Translations under genes and position numbers: made by a program
The notes under the pieces: generated by a model
Told to the model about the DNA's origin: nothing
Seen by the model: the letters and a program-made list of their open reading frames with translations, nothing else
The model's database searches: none
Shown: positions 40,153 through 50,570 of the stretch, in pieces
Position numbering within the stretch: position 1 is the first letter of the stretch
How the letters are laid out: every line of letters starts with the position of its first letter
Assembly: GCA_020446675.1 (NCBI GenBank)
Contig: JAGREE010000005.1
Span: forward strand, 180,807-244,806
Direction of reading: 5' to 3'
Source: Alphaproteobacteria bacterium
GTDB taxonomy: Bacteria; Pseudomonadota; Alphaproteobacteria; Sphingomonadales; Emcibacteraceae
DNA: 64,000 nt

Positions 40153-41544
40153 ATGTCAGTAGAAATTCTTCTCCCCGCTATGTCTCCGACGATGACAGAA
40201 GGGACAATTGCCAAATGGACGAAAAAAGAAGGCGATAAAGTCTCTCCGGGCGATATCATTGCTGAAATTGAAACAGATAAAGCGACTATGGAGCTAGAAA
40301 CAGACGAAGAGGGTGTGTTGGGTAAAATCCTTGTGTCTGAAGGTGCGGAAGGTATTGCCGTTGGTACTCTGATCGCTGTCATTCTTGAAGAAGGTGAAGA
40401 TCCGAAAATTCTGGAAGGGGTGACAGCCACTGTTCATCCGACTCCGATCGTTCCACCAACCGCCGTTGGGGCGGATGCCGCGGATGCGGTTGATCAGCCG
40501 CCAACCCCGGTTAAAGCATCCCTTCATGAAGATGATATTCCGGAAGGGGCAACTCTCGTTAATATGACCGTTCGTGAAGCACTTCGCGATGCGATGGCAG
40601 AGGAAATGCGCCTTGACCCGGATGTTTTTGTCATGGGTGAGGAAGTCGCCGAATATCAGGGGGCATATAAAGTAACCCAGGGCTTATTGCAGGAATTCGG
40701 CCCCGAACGTGTAATTGATACGCCAATCACCGAGCAGGGCTTTGCTGGTTTGGGTATCGGTGCTGCGATGGCAGGGCTTAAGCCGATTGTTGAATTTATG
40801 ACATTTAACTTCGCCATGCAAGCAATTGACCAGATTGTCAACTCAGCCGCCAAAACACATTATATGTCCGGCGGACAAATCAAATGCCCGATTGTGTTTC
40901 GTGGCCCAAATGGTGCTGCATCACGTGTTGCGGCACAGCATTCACAAAATTATGCGTCATGGTATGCCCATATTCCGGGACTGATTGTGATTGCACCATA
41001 TTGTGCTGCAGATAGCAAAGGTCTTTTAAAAGCGGCGATCAAAAGTCCAAATCCGGTTATTTTCCTGGAAAATGAAATTACCTATGGCTACAGCTTTGAT
41101 GTGCCGGATGTTGAAGATTATACTATTCCAATCGGTAAGGCCAAAGTGGCCCGTTCTGGTTCGGATGTAACATTGGTCAGCTATTCTATCGGTGTAAAAT
41201 TTGCCCTTGAAGCGGCAGAAAAACTTGCAGCAGAAGGCATTGACGCTGAAGTTATTGACCTTCGGACCATCCGACCACTTGATATGGATACGATTATCGA
41301 GTCTGTTAAGAAAACAAACCGTGTTGTCTGTGTCGAGGAAGGCTGGGCCACATGTTCGGTCAGTTCCGAAATTTCGGCCCGTCTCATGGAAGATGCGTTT
41401 GATTATCTTGATGCACCGGTTATGCGCGTTACCAATGAAGATGTGCCAATGCCTTATGCGGCAAATCTTGAGAAACTGACAGTTGTTAATGACGAACGTA
41501 TCATTAAGGCGGCCAAAGCCGTCTGTTATAAAGAAGGAGAATAA
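40153..41544 (+). CDS. pdhB: Pyruvate dehydrogenase E1 component, beta subunit, with N-terminal lipoyl domain
   Basis: The 463-aa protein joins a lipoyl domain (about 1-78, lipoyl-lysine in [10 protein letters not shown]) through a Pro/Ala linker (about 80-135) to the E1-beta domain. The latter carries [37 protein letters not shown] and the C-terminal [14 protein letters not shown] lipoylated E1-beta is known from several alphaproteobacteria. Its lipoyl domain closely resembles that of pdhC two genes on. pdhC starts two bases after its stop. Confidence 0.95.
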   Translation: MSVEILLPAMSPTMTEGTIAKWTKKEGDKVSPGDIIAEIETDKATMELETDEEGVLGKILVSEGAEGIAVGTLIAVILEEGEDPKILEGVTATVHPTPIVPPTAVGADAADAVDQPPTPVKASLHEDDIPEGATLVNMTVREALRDAMAEEMRLDPDVFVMGEEVAEYQGAYKVTQGLLQEFGPERVIDTPITEQGFAGLGIGAAMAGLKPIVEFMTFNFAMQAIDQIVNSAAKTHYMSGGQIKCPIVFRGPNGAASRVAAQHSQNYASWYAHIPGLIVIAPYCAADSKGLLKAAIKSPNPVIFLENEITYGYSFDVPDVEDYTIPIGKAKVARSGSDVTLVSYSIGVKFALEAAEKLAAEGIDAEVIDLRTIRPLDMDTIIESVKKTNRVVCVEEGWATCSVSSEISARLMEDAFDYLDAPVMRVTNEDVPMPYAANLEKLTVVNDERIIKAAKAVCYKEGE

Positions 41545-41546
41545 TC

Positions 41547-42839
41547 ATGGCGATTTCACTTACCATGCCGGCACTTTCTCCTACTATGGAAACGGGGACA
41601 CTGGCAAAATGGCTCGTCAAAGTGGGCGATACGGTTGAAAGCGGTACTGTCCTTGCTGAAATTGAAACCGACAAGGCGACAATGGAATTTGAAAGCATTG
41701 ATGATGGCGTTGTCGGAAAATTGCTTGTCGATGAAGGGACAGAAGATATCCCGGTCGGACAGTTAATTGCCGTTCTCCTTGAAGAGGGTGAAGATTCTTC
41801 TGTGGCTGATGAAGTTGCGGCGGATGCACCGGCAGCAAAGGCTGAAAAAGCGCCTGAAGTTAAATCTGAACCGAAAAAAGAAACAGCACCAGCCCCTGAG
41901 CCAAAATCGGCACCAAGTGCTGCACCGGCACCAAAAGCCGAAGCAAAACCAGCTGCCCCTGCGCCAAAGGCAACATCGGGTGAACGCATCTTCGCGTCGC
42001 CGCTCGCTAGACGGATCGCAGAACAAAGCGGTTATGACATTTCACAAATTTCAGGAAGCGGCCCAAGGGGACGTGTGATTAAGAGGGATGTTGAAAATTA
42101 TACGCCGGCAGCAAAAACGGCAACTGCTGGGGGTGCCGTTTCACTTGATGGTGATGCACCATATGAAGTTGTCAAGCTGAGCAATATGCGTAAAACCATT
42201 GCCAAGCGTCTTAGCGAAAGCAAACAGACAGTTCCGCATTTTTATCTTTCCGTGGATATTGAACTTGATACATTGCTGGCGGCAAGAAAACAGCTTAATG
42301 CCATGTCGGATGACTATAAAATTTCCGTCAATGACTTTGTGATTAAAGCCTGTGCTGCTGCACTGATGAAAGTTCCGGAAGCCAACGTGCAATATTTGGG
42401 TGATGTGATGCATCAATTCAAGCGGGCCGATATTTCGGTTGCCGTGGCCATTGATGGCGGTCTGATTACACCGGTCGTGCGCGGCGCTGATCAAAAAGGA
42501 CTTCGTCAGATTTCCGAGGAAACAAAAGATCTGGCCAAACGCGCGCATGAAGGCAAACTGGCCCCTGAAGAATATGCAGGCGGCACTTTCTCCATCTCCA
42601 ACATGGGAATGATGGGCGTTAAACAGTTTGATGCTGTAATTAACCCGCCGCAAGCCGCAATCCTTGCGGTAGGTGCCGGTGAACAGCGCCCGGTTGTTAA
42701 AAACGGGGAACTTGCGGTTGCCACAGTAATGACCGTGACACTTTCATGTGATCACCGTGCTATTGATGGCGCCGTTGGTGCAGCCTTCCTGGCCGCACTA
42801 AAAACATTCCTTGAACAACCATCAGCAATGCTGCTTTAA
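41547..42839 (+). CDS. pdhC: Dihydrolipoamide acetyltransferase (E2 of pyruvate dehydrogenase)
   Basis: The 430-aa E2 has a lipoyl domain (about 1-78, [10 protein letters not shown]) and an Ala/Pro/Lys-rich swinging linker (about 88-145). The peripheral-subunit-binding domain reads [19 protein letters not shown] (about 150-185). The catalytic acetyltransferase domain ends with the active-site [17 protein letters not shown]. It forms the core that passes acetyl groups to CoA. A ribosome site (GGAGAG) ahead of lpd follows its stop. Confidence 0.95.
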   Translation: MAISLTMPALSPTMETGTLAKWLVKVGDTVESGTVLAEIETDKATMEFESIDDGVVGKLLVDEGTEDIPVGQLIAVLLEEGEDSSVADEVAADAPAAKAEKAPEVKSEPKKETAPAPEPKSAPSAAPAPKAEAKPAAPAPKATSGERIFASPLARRIAEQSGYDISQISGSGPRGRVIKRDVENYTPAAKTATAGGAVSLDGDAPYEVVKLSNMRKTIAKRLSESKQTVPHFYLSVDIELDTLLAARKQLNAMSDDYKISVNDFVIKACAAALMKVPEANVQYLGDVMHQFKRADISVAVAIDGGLITPVVRGADQKGLRQISEETKDLAKRAHEGKLAPEEYAGGTFSISNMGMMGVKQFDAVINPPQAAILAVGAGEQRPVVKNGELAVATVMTVTLSCDHRAIDGAVGAAFLAALKTFLEQPSAMLL

Positions 42840-42850
42840 AGGAGAGAGAA

Positions 42851-44269
42851 ATGAGCAATCAAAAATTTGATATGGTCGTGCTCGGCTCCGGCCCGGGTGG
42901 ATATGTTGCCGCAATTCGTGCGGCACAGCTGGGTTTTAAAACGGCAGTGGTTGAGCGCGCGGAACTGGGCGGTATCTGCCTGAACTGGGGATGTATCCCG
43001 ACAAAGGCGCTCCTAAGATCAGCTGAAGTGTTCCATAATATGAAACATGCGGCAGACTACGGTCTGGTTGCTGATCAGCTGGGTTTTGATCTTGATAAAG
43101 TTGTGAAGCGCAGCCGCGGTGTTGCAGCGCAGTTAAGCAATGGTATCAAACATCTGATGAAGAAAAATAAAATCACCGTCATTGAAGGGCAGGGTACGCT
43201 GGTATCACCGGGCAAACTGTCAGTGGAAAAAGACGGCAAAAAAACGGAAGTTGAAGCCACAGATATCATTCTTGCGACCGGTGCCCGGGCCAAGGAACTG
43301 CCGCACCTGAAAGCGGACGGGGACCTGATCTGGACCTATAGACATGCGCTGGTGCCAAACACCATGCCGAAAAAGCTGCTGGTGATTGGATCAGGGGCGA
43401 TCGGGATTGAATTTGCCAGTTTCTTTAATGAACTGGGCTCGGAAGTCACCGTGGTTGAAATGATGGACCGTGTTCTTCCGGTTGAGGACGAGGAAATTTC
43501 AGCATTTGCCGCCAAATCCTTTAAGGCGCAAGGATTAAAGCTGATGACATCAGCCAGTGTGACCAAACTGGATAAGAAAAAATCAACAGTTGTCTGTACA
43601 GTTGAAAGCAAAGACGGCAAGTCCGAACAGATCGAAGTGGATCGTGTCATCATCGCTATTGGTATTGACGGCAATGTTGAAAATATCGGCTTAGAGAAAA
43701 ACAATATCAAAATTGATCGTGGTCATGTGGTTACCGATGAATGGGGGCATACCGGGGTCAAGGGCGTTCATGCGATTGGGGACCTTACCGGGCCACCGTG
43801 GCTTGCCCATAAAGCCAGCCATGAAGGGGTTATTCTGGTCGAAAAAATTGCACGCGATAAAGGGAACAAGGACATCAAGGACCTTCATCCGATAGATAAA
43901 GGCAATATTCCTGGATGTACCTATTGCCGTCCGCAGGTGGCCAGTGTCGGTATGACCGAAAAGGCGGCAATTGCAGCCGGACATAAGGTAAAAGTGGGGC
44001 GCTTTCCGTTCATTGGAAACGGAAAAGCCATCGCCATGGGCGAAGCAGAAGGCATGATGAAAACGGTTTTTGATGAAAAAACCGGTGAACTTCTCGGGGC
44101 CCATATGGTTGGCGCGGAAGTGACGGAAATGATTCAGGGCTATACAGTTGCCAGAACCCTTGAAACAACGGAAACCGAACTGATGCATACTGTATTCCCG
44201 CACCCGACCATGTCAGAAATGATGCATGAAGCAGTACTTGACGCATTTGGTAAAGCGTTACATATATAA
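42851..44269 (+). CDS. lpd: Dihydrolipoamide dehydrogenase (E3)
   Basis: The 472-aa flavoprotein reoxidises lipoamide with NAD. It has the FAD-binding [18 protein letters not shown], the redox disulfide [16 protein letters not shown] (about 37-52), NAD-binding [15 protein letters not shown], and the C-terminal His-Glu pair in [12 protein letters not shown]. It is the last core gene of the pdh operon. A weak hairpin (CCGAAAC/GTATCGG) lies in the 26 bases before lipA. Confidence 0.96.
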   Translation: MSNQKFDMVVLGSGPGGYVAAIRAAQLGFKTAVVERAELGGICLNWGCIPTKALLRSAEVFHNMKHAADYGLVADQLGFDLDKVVKRSRGVAAQLSNGIKHLMKKNKITVIEGQGTLVSPGKLSVEKDGKKTEVEATDIILATGARAKELPHLKADGDLIWTYRHALVPNTMPKKLLVIGSGAIGIEFASFFNELGSEVTVVEMMDRVLPVEDEEISAFAAKSFKAQGLKLMTSASVTKLDKKKSTVVCTVESKDGKSEQIEVDRVIIAIGIDGNVENIGLEKNNIKIDRGHVVTDEWGHTGVKGVHAIGDLTGPPWLAHKASHEGVILVEKIARDKGNKDIKDLHPIDKGNIPGCTYCRPQVASVGMTEKAAIAAGHKVKVGRFPFIGNGKAIAMGEAEGMMKTVFDEKTGELLGAHMVGAEVTEMIQGYTVARTLETTETELMHTVFPHPTMSEMMHEAVLDAFGKALHI

Positions 44270-44295
44270 ACCGAAACAAAAGTATCGGATTGGTA

Positions 44296-45279
44296 ATGAG
44301 CGAAGCAAAAAAAATAAGCGAAATTAAGCGTAAACCGGAATGGATAAGGGTCAAGGCACCCGTCTCCAAAGGGTATCATGAAACCCGCAATCTGATGCGG
44401 GGGCTTAAGCTTAATACCGTTTGTGAAGAGGCAGCCTGCCCGAATATCGGCGAATGCTGGACCAAAAAGCACACCACAGTGATGATTCTTGGTGATACCT
44501 GCACACGTGCTTGTCGTTTTTGCAATATTAAAACCGGAAAAGGCAACCCGGTTGATCCGGATGAGCCAGCCAATGTCGCTGAAATGGTTGTTGTGACAGA
44601 TATGAAGCATATCGTTATCACGTCTGTTGACCGGGATGATCTGGAAGATGGCGGGGCTGATCAGTTTGTAAAAGTCATTGCCGCTGTGCGTGCCGCATCA
44701 CCCAAAACAACAATTGAAATATTAACCCCCGATTTTAGGAATAAACCCGGCGCCCTTGAAAAGGTTGTGGCAGCAAAGCCGGATGTATTTAACCATAATC
44801 TTGAAACGGTGCCTCGTCTTTATACCCATATTCGGCCGGGGGCCCGATATTTCCATTCGCTTAATCTGCTTTCACGGGTCAAGGAAATTGATCCGGAGAT
44901 TTTCACAAAGTCCGGCATAATGGTTGGTCTTGGCGAAAGTGAGGTTGAAGTTATTCAGGTGATGGATGATATGCGGTCTGCCGATATTGATTTTATGACC
45001 ATCGGACAATATCTACAGCCGACCAAAAAGCATGTGGCTGTGGAAGAGTTCATTAAGCCTGATCAGTTTCTGAAGTATAAAAAACGCGCCATGTCAAAAG
45101 GCTTCCTGCATGTATCCTCTTCACCGCTTACACGGTCAAGCCATCATGCCAGTGAAGACTTTGAGGTATTACAGGCTGCCCGTCGTGCCCAGCTTGAAAA
45201 AGCCGAAAGCAAACGTCTTGAGGATGCTCCGATTGATATTGAGGAAATGAAAAAACATAATCCCAACTATGAATTCTAA
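44296..45279 (+). CDS. lipA: Lipoyl synthase
   Basis: LipA is a radical-SAM enzyme that inserts two sulfurs into protein-bound octanoyl groups, making the cofactor that PdhB and PdhC need. The 327-aa protein has the auxiliary-cluster cysteines in [13 protein letters not shown] (about 54-66) and the radical-[13 protein letters not shown] (about 76-85). The C-terminal auxiliary-cluster serine lies in [11 protein letters not shown]. The frame opens at TTG 44290, and the ATG at 44296 is preferred. Its stop overlaps the ratA start (TAATG). Confidence 0.96.
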   Translation: MSEAKKISEIKRKPEWIRVKAPVSKGYHETRNLMRGLKLNTVCEEAACPNIGECWTKKHTTVMILGDTCTRACRFCNIKTGKGNPVDPDEPANVAEMVVVTDMKHIVITSVDRDDLEDGGADQFVKVIAAVRAASPKTTIEILTPDFRNKPGALEKVVAAKPDVFNHNLETVPRLYTHIRPGARYFHSLNLLSRVKEIDPEIFTKSGIMVGLGESEVEVIQVMDDMRSADIDFMTIGQYLQPTKKHVAVEEFIKPDQFLKYKKRAMSKGFLHVSSSPLTRSSHHASEDFEVLQAARRAQLEKAESKRLEDAPIDIEEMKKHNPNYEF

Positions 45280-45713
45280 TGCCAAGCTTTAAAGAAGATA
45301 GGACCTTTCCATACACCGTCAAGCAAATGTATGATCTGGTGGCGGATGTAAGAAAATATCCTGAATTCCTGCCCTGGTGTATCGGCTCCCGCGTTTATAA
45401 TGAAAAACCGACGGATTTTTACGCCGATCTGATCATCGGTTTTAAGGTTTTCAGAGAACGGTTTACATCACATGTCATTCTTTCTGAAGGCAAAATTGAA
45501 ATAGATTATATTAAAGGCCCGCTAAGTTATCTGCATAATTTATGGGAATTCAAAGATATGGAAGGTGGGGGATGCGCCCTCCATTTTGAAGTGGATTTTG
45601 AATTTAAAAATAAATTATTCCAGAAAATGGTTGGTGGATTATTCACGGAAGCGGTACATAGAATGGTGATGTCATTTGAAGGACGTGCCGAAGAATTATA
45701 TGGACATAAATAA
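45279..45713 (+). CDS. ratA: RatA/COQ10-type START-domain protein
   Basis: The 144-aa protein has a steroidogenic-acute-regulatory (START/polyketide-cyclase) fold. The opening TFPYTVKQMYDLVADVRKYPEFLPWC and the ending KMVGGLFTEAVHRMVMSFEGRA are diagnostic of the COQ10/RatA family. The yeast and mitochondrial members carry coenzyme Q; E. coli RatA was described as a ribosome-association toxin. In alphaproteobacteria the gene regularly follows lipA, as here, with a one-base overlap. A ubiquinone-related role seems likelier to me than a toxin role because no antitoxin partner is present. Confidence 0.88.
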   Translation: MPSFKEDRTFPYTVKQMYDLVADVRKYPEFLPWCIGSRVYNEKPTDFYADLIIGFKVFRERFTSHVILSEGKIEIDYIKGPLSYLHNLWEFKDMEGGGCALHFEVDFEFKNKLFQKMVGGLFTEAVHRMVMSFEGRAEELYGHK

Positions 45714-45724
45714 GGATATATTTG

Positions 45725-46411
45725 ATGACAATGATTTTTGAACCAAAAGCCACTCCGACTGTGGATATTGCCGGAACAGACAAAAAATTTCCGGTCAACC
45801 GGATTTACTGTGTTGGCTTGAATTATGTGGATCATGTCCGTGAATTTGGTGAAGATCCGGCAAAAATAAAACCGGTATATTTTATGAAACCGGGCGATGC
45901 AGTTGTGGCAAACGGTGTTGATGTCCCTTATCCGTCCCATACCAAAAATTTTCATTATGAAATCGAACTTGTCGTGGCCATTGGTAAGCGCGCGTCATTT
46001 GTCAGTGAAGCCGATGCTGAAAACTATATTTATGGTTATGCTGTCGGCAATGACCTTACCCGCAGAGATATGCAGCTTGCCCTTAAAGATAAGGGAATGC
46101 CGTGGGATCCGTCAAAGGGGTTTGATATGTCAGCCCCGATTTCCACCATTCACCAGGCAAGTGCTATTGGCCACCCCAAACATGGCCGTATCTGGCTCAG
46201 CGTCAATGGTGATGTCAAACAGGACAGTGATATTGATCAGATGATTTCAGGAACCGCAAAAATAATTTCCGAACTTTCTGAACTTTATACCCTTGAGCCG
46301 GGGGATCTGATTTTTACCGGAACACCATCCGGCATTGGCCCGGTGGTTTCCGGTGACCTGATGGAAGCGGGGATTGACGGTATTGATACCCTGACAACCA
46401 GGGTCAGATAA
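45725..46411 (+). CDS. Fumarylacetoacetate hydrolase family protein
   Basis: The protein is 228 aa from the ATG at 45725 (AAGGA ahead); a TTG directly upstream is less likely. It has the FAH fold markers RIYCVGLNYVDHVREFG, FHYEIELVVAIG (metal Glu pair), GNDLTRRDMQ and TGTPSGIGPV. This size matches YcgM/FAHD1-like acylpyruvate hydrolases or oxaloacetate decarboxylases. The exact substrate cannot be read from sequence. It lies 11 bases after ratA on the same strand. Confidence 0.85.
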   Translation: MTMIFEPKATPTVDIAGTDKKFPVNRIYCVGLNYVDHVREFGEDPAKIKPVYFMKPGDAVVANGVDVPYPSHTKNFHYEIELVVAIGKRASFVSEADAENYIYGYAVGNDLTRRDMQLALKDKGMPWDPSKGFDMSAPISTIHQASAIGHPKHGRIWLSVNGDVKQDSDIDQMISGTAKIISELSELYTLEPGDLIFTGTPSGIGPVVSGDLMEAGIDGIDTLTTRVR

Positions 46412-46417
46412 GAATAA

Positions 46418-46822
46418 TCAGTCAGGAGGGCCGATTTGGACCGGATTATTCGGGTTTCCGGCGCCATAGGGGTTGTTAATACTGTCCGGGGAATAAGGGT
46501 TGCCGTAGCGGCCATATGGATTTGATGTGCTATCCGGATCAAACGGGTTGCTGCTTAAACGTCCACGGTAATTTCCCTGTTGATCATATAGCTTTGGTGC
46601 ATTGGTTGCGTAAGGATTATTGGCAGAATCATTGTTGAACGGACTGCCCCGTCTGCTATAGGGGTTATTTATACCGTCATCTTTAAATTGGCTGCCAGCC
46701 CCATATGGATTGTTGATACAATCAGGATCAAACCTTGAACAGTTTCCCACTTTTTCCTGAGCAGTGCCAAAGGAATGATAGATCAGAACCATGAAGACTA
46801 TAATGAATTGTATGTTTTTCAT
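46418..46822 (-). CDS. Small exported NPYG-repeat protein under a LexA-type box
   Basis: The 134-aa product has a signal peptide (about 1-21, cut near GTAQE). The rest is five imperfect repeats built on (D/N)(P/D)DS-x-x-NPY(G/S): DPDCINNPYGAG, DDGINNPYSRRG, NDSANNPYATN, DPDSTSNPYGRYG and SPDSINNPYGAG. It is rich in Asn, Pro, Tyr and Gly with two Cys near the start, and no fold is recognisable. Short NPYG-repeat proteins exist in other bacteria, but I know of no function. The promoter would start transcription at or next to the ATG, so the mRNA may be leaderless. Confidence 0.72.
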   Translation of the reverse strand: MKNIQFIIVFMVLIYHSFGTAQEKVGNCSRFDPDCINNPYGAGSQFKDDGINNPYSRRGSPFNNDSANNPYATNAPKLYDQQGNYRGRLSSNPFDPDSTSNPYGRYGNPYSPDSINNPYGAGNPNNPVQIGPPD

Positions 46823-46828
46823 TGCTCA

Positions 46829-46857
46829 AGACTAGAACAAAAATAGAACAAAGTCAA
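46829..46857 (-). promoter_or_regulatory. Sigma-70 promoter with a LexA-type (SOS) box in its spacer
   Basis: On the minus strand TTGACT (46857-46852) and TAGTCT (46834-46829) are 17 bases apart. The spacer contains GTTCTATTTTTGTTC (46849-46835), a perfect GTTC-N7-GTTC. It differs by one base from the box at 20152-20166. LexA bound here would block RNA polymerase. Confidence 0.7.
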
Positions 46858-46860
46858 TTT

Positions 46861-47646
46861 TTATTTACGAATAATGTTCGCTGATGCTTCTGGATGGCTG
46901 GTAATCATGAAATGGCTGGCCGGTTGAATGATTTCTAGCCGACCTTGTGGTAAATGATCATTGAGTGTTTCTGCGATTTTTTTTGCCACCTGATTTGATT
47001 TACCGCCATGAATAATTGAAACGGGAATATCAAGTGATTGATATTCATCGGCCATACGATTTATGGAGTTACAGATTTTCCAGTGCCGCAGGTTATTTTT
47101 TGTCATGAGTGACATTTGTGTTTTAATATGATCGGGGATTATCTCGAATGACCCGGCACCGCCCCAAAAATCAATCACTTTTGAGCAAGAATTTGTCTCT
47201 CCTATGCGGGCAGCGTCCTCATAGTCTTTGACAAAATCAGCCACTGTTTTTTGAGCCGTCAGATGATTATAAGTTTTTAATATTGAAACATAAACCGGTT
47301 CAAACAAAGTGAGCCTTTGAATGGGGAGATTTAAGGAAAGTGCAGCTTCAAGGGCCACAACACCGCCATATGAATGACCTATTAAATGGATGTCTTGAAA
47401 CTTTTTTTTGTGTTTCTCTATACCATTTAAAATTACTTCGAATTCCGGGTTTAAAGTGGGGTGATCAAAATCGGTTGGGTCGTCCATGCCCCCATGTCCC
47501 GGTAGATTAATGGCAAGACATTCATTTCCGCCATTCAGATTTTCAATAATTTTTCGCCAGCTATTTGCATTGGCAAATGAGCCATGAATAAAAATATTAA
47601 GGGTTTGGCGATCATTTTTTTTTAATGAGGTCATAGATCTGAGCAT
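46861..47646 (-). CDS. Alpha/beta-hydrolase
   Basis: The 261-aa cytosolic protein has a standard alpha/beta-hydrolase core. HGSFANANSWRKI is the oxyanion HG motif, and LPGHGGMDDP is typical. GHSYGG is the nucleophile elbow with Ser about 94. The catalytic His sits in QPASHFMITSHPE (about 245). The substrate is unknown. ATG 47646 and an ATG four codons later (MTSLKK) are both possible starts, and neither has a strong ribosome site. Confidence 0.78.
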   Translation of the reverse strand: MLRSMTSLKKNDRQTLNIFIHGSFANANSWRKIIENLNGGNECLAINLPGHGGMDDPTDFDHPTLNPEFEVILNGIEKHKKKFQDIHLIGHSYGGVVALEAALSLNLPIQRLTLFEPVYVSILKTYNHLTAQKTVADFVKDYEDAARIGETNSCSKVIDFWGGAGSFEIIPDHIKTQMSLMTKNNLRHWKICNSINRMADEYQSLDIPVSIIHGGKSNQVAKKIAETLNDHLPQGRLEIIQPASHFMITSHPEASANIIRK

Positions 47647-47881
47647 TCATCCGAATAAAATGGCGTTTGGGTGACCTTAATTATGGGCTATAAAACGCTA
47701 TATTAAAATGACTATAATGTAATATAAATAACCGGAATATTTTGTCATCATAATATTTAAAATAAAATATTGGCTAATTAACGAAAACTTAAAGTTAAAA
47801 CAATAGGTTATGAAAAATAAAGATCCTTTTGATTGCGGATATGCCGGAGGATAAATAACAAATCGGACCCGGAATGTCATA

Positions 47882-48994
47882 ATGAAGAAAGAAATAAAAA
47901 TTGGTTTTGTAGGGGATTTTTGTCTGGCAAAAACCCATTTAAAGCCGCGGTCCTATATTGAGAATATTTTTGAAATCTGTAGTAAGTTGAATGACCAGGT
48001 TGATTTGGCTTTGGCCAATCATGAATTTTGTATCGTGCCTCCTGGAAGTGGAAAAGTCGGGGGAATGGGGTTGCCGGCTGAAAATGCGGGTGAAATTAAA
48101 AAGGCCGGTTTTGATATTTATTGTCTGGCCAATAATCATATCGGCGATTTTGGTGATCAGGCAATTATCCATACGAAGGATTTCCTGGAAAAGCATGACT
48201 GCCTGACTGTTGGGGTCGGAAAAAACAGGGATGAGGCGATTGAACCATTATTAACCGAGGCCAATGGTTTTCGGATTGCCGTAATCAATTTCTGCGATGC
48301 CACACAATATGCTGCAGGGAAAAAGTCTATTGGGCTCGCCCATATTGAAAAAAAGCTGCTCAGAAAATCAATCACCAAAGCCAGAAAAAATGCGGATATT
48401 GTGATTGTCGTCCTTCACGCTGATCTTGAATTTACCAATTATCCTTCACCGGCGCGGGTGAAACTTGCCAGAGACCTGGCCGGACTTGGCCCCGACATCA
48501 TCATTCAGCATCACCCCCATGTACTTCAGGGGATAGAATATTATGGCAATACGCTGATTGCCTATTCGCTTGGGAATTTTGTTTTTCCGGTTTATGGGTC
48601 CGGTTATGGTGATAAATACCATGATAATGCCAGTGAAAGTGTTTATTTATCGGTTCATGTAAAAGAAGATGATGATGGTAAGCGGACAATGACGTATGAT
48701 GTTGTTCCGGTGCAGCTTGATAAGCAGAATAATACGTTTTTTCCCGCGGAAGATAAATGTAAAGCGATTAAAGCAGATCTGAATAAATATAGTGAAGCTC
48801 TAAAAGATGATAAATTCCTGCGGGACGTTTATTATCAGGAATGTCGTAAACAGATGCGTGATCTGGTCTATGATCTTTACTACAGATCCGCTAAACATGG
48901 AATTATTGCAGGTTTCAGATATCTTAAAAAGCATCTTGAAACAAAATCGCACACAAACTGGATGCGTGGCTACTTCACATTTGGTAGATACTAA
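47882..48994 (+). CDS. CapA-family metallophosphatase-like protein
   Basis: The 370-aa protein matches the PGA_cap/CapA family: IGFVGDFCLAKTHL near the start, CLANNHIGDFG, VIVVLHADLEFTNYPSP (where many members have HWGxE), IIIQHHPHVLQGIEYY and AYSLGNFVFPVYG. The family includes the CapA/PgsA part of poly-gamma-glutamate export, but most members have unknown roles. There is no signal peptide. The next gene is a polysaccharide flippase, so a role in surface polymer building is plausible. Confidence 0.83.
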   Translation: MKKEIKIGFVGDFCLAKTHLKPRSYIENIFEICSKLNDQVDLALANHEFCIVPPGSGKVGGMGLPAENAGEIKKAGFDIYCLANNHIGDFGDQAIIHTKDFLEKHDCLTVGVGKNRDEAIEPLLTEANGFRIAVINFCDATQYAAGKKSIGLAHIEKKLLRKSITKARKNADIVIVVLHADLEFTNYPSPARVKLARDLAGLGPDIIIQHHPHVLQGIEYYGNTLIAYSLGNFVFPVYGSGYGDKYHDNASESVYLSVHVKEDDDGKRTMTYDVVPVQLDKQNNTFFPAEDKCKAIKADLNKYSEALKDDKFLRDVYYQECRKQMRDLVYDLYYRSAKHGIIAGFRYLKKHLETKSHTNWMRGYFTFGRY

Positions 48995-49082
48995 GCTGTT
49001 ATTTAAAGGATATTTTAATACTAATCATTTACCAGTAGTATCCATAACAAAATTCAAAAATTATTAACTAAAGCAATAGTAT

Positions 49083-50567
49083 ATGTCCGAAGAACCAAGC
49101 ATCAAAAAGAAAACCTTCTTTGCCACTTTATGGACCGTAAGTTCACGTATGGCGATCCGTCTGATTGGCATGGTCAGCCTGGTTATCATGGCAAAAATTT
49201 TGGGACCTGAGGATTATGGCCTGGTCGGTAAGGCAATGGTCGTTTATGGTTTTCTGGAACTGGTAACGGAACTTGGCCTGGAAGCGGCACTGATTACAAA
49301 TCAGAAAGCCAGTCAGGATCATTACAATACCGTCTGGACAATACATATACTGCGCGGGCTTTTTATTGCCTTAATGCTTCTCATATTGGCTTATCCGGCA
49401 TCCATATTTATGAAAGAAGAAGAAATCCGGCCGATTTTTTACTGCTATGCCGCCGTTTCATTTGTTGGCGGATTTTACAATATAGGCGTAGTCAATTTTC
49501 GTAAGGAAATGACTTTTTCAAAGGATTTTTATTATAATCTGGGCGCAAAAATTGCTGGGTTTGTGGTGGCCGTAACAACGGCCTATATCTGGGAAACATA
49601 CTGGGCATTGGTTTTCGGGATTGTGGCAAGTACAGTTTCTAAAATTATATTAAGTTTTTCTATGTCGCCGATGCGGCCAAAACTGTCGCTGGTTGAATTT
49701 AAGTCGCTGTTTGATTTTTCAAAATGGATGCTGTTAAATGAGTTGATCAGTGCAATTTCGAGCAAAGCTGACGGGTTTATGCTTAGTGTGTTCACATCAA
49801 CAGCAAATGTTGGTATTTATAATATGTCCTATGAAATTTCCGGCCTGCCTTCGACAGAGATAGCGATGCCTGTTGGGCGCGCCTGTACGCCAAGTTTTTC
49901 GAAACTTAAGGATAATATGGATGATTTTTCGGACATGTATATCTCAACAATCAGCATTGTGCTGGCGATTGTCATCCCGGCCGCAACAGGCGTCAGTATT
50001 CTAGCAGAGCAGGTTGTACATCTTGTGCTTGATGAAAGCTGGGTTGATGCGATCCCCGTCATTCAGGTGCTATCCATGTATGGACTTTGCCGGGCGACAT
50101 TCCCGACATATATTTCAGCCATGCTCGCCTATAACCGACCCGATATTTTAACAAAAACATCGTTTATCAGTGTGTTTTACACGGTTGCCATATCGTATGT
50201 TGGTATTAGCCAGTTTGGATTTATGGGGCTTGTCTGGGGCGTGCTTCTTGTCGGTATTATCAGGGTTACGATCGCCCAGTTCATTGCCCGTCATTTAAAA
50301 ATACTTTCATTCAGGACATTGGCGAAAAATATCTGGCGTGTCCTTCTTGCCAATTTTGCCATGATTGCCGGGCTATTTTATTATCTGCAATTTGATATTG
50401 CGTTTCTAGATGGCATGTTATTGATCAAATTTATCCTTGATGTCTTTGTCGGTGCTTCGGTCTTCGGTATAACCCTTGTTACGCTATGGGTCATGTGTGG
50501 CAAATGCGAGGGCCCCGAAAAAGCAATTCTCGGGACCCTGCTAAAAGGGCGCTGGGGAACGAGCTAG
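49083..50567 (+). CDS. Lipopolysaccharide/oligosaccharide flippase (MOP superfamily)
   Basis: The 494-aa protein has about 12-14 hydrophobic segments and starts SSRMAIRLIGMVSLVIMAKI followed by LGPEDYGLVGKAMVVYGF, the usual Wzx/polysaccharide-transporter beginning. Such proteins flip lipid-linked sugars across the inner membrane. It follows the CapA-like gene (88-base gap). No glycosyltransferases or polymerases are nearby, so this may be an orphan exporter. It ends three bases before the convergent aminotransferase. Confidence 0.88.
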   Translation: MSEEPSIKKKTFFATLWTVSSRMAIRLIGMVSLVIMAKILGPEDYGLVGKAMVVYGFLELVTELGLEAALITNQKASQDHYNTVWTIHILRGLFIALMLLILAYPASIFMKEEEIRPIFYCYAAVSFVGGFYNIGVVNFRKEMTFSKDFYYNLGAKIAGFVVAVTTAYIWETYWALVFGIVASTVSKIILSFSMSPMRPKLSLVEFKSLFDFSKWMLLNELISAISSKADGFMLSVFTSTANVGIYNMSYEISGLPSTEIAMPVGRACTPSFSKLKDNMDDFSDMYISTISIVLAIVIPAATGVSILAEQVVHLVLDESWVDAIPVIQVLSMYGLCRATFPTYISAMLAYNRPDILTKTSFISVFYTVAISYVGISQFGFMGLVWGVLLVGIIRVTIAQFIARHLKILSFRTLAKNIWRVLLANFAMIAGLFYYLQFDIAFLDGMLLIKFILDVFVGASVFGITLVTLWVMCGKCEGPEKAILGTLLKGRWGTS

Positions 50568-50570
50568 TCT

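Noticed and set aside
45279..45713. RatA as half of a toxin-antitoxin pair
   Set aside because: There is no partner gene, and the lipA-ratA order is a stable housekeeping arrangement in this class.
46418..46822. Short regular repeats as a CRISPR array
   Set aside because: The repeats are imperfect, in frame and encode NPYG peptide units behind a signal peptide.
47698..47880. 60-aa minus-strand frame before the CapA-like gene
   Set aside because: The sequence is very A/T-rich with no ribosome site; the hydrophobic stretch comes from AT-rich spacer DNA.
48807..49067. Plus-strand frame running over the end of the CapA-like gene
   Set aside because: It lies mostly inside the CapA-like coding sequence in another frame and has no independent start signals.
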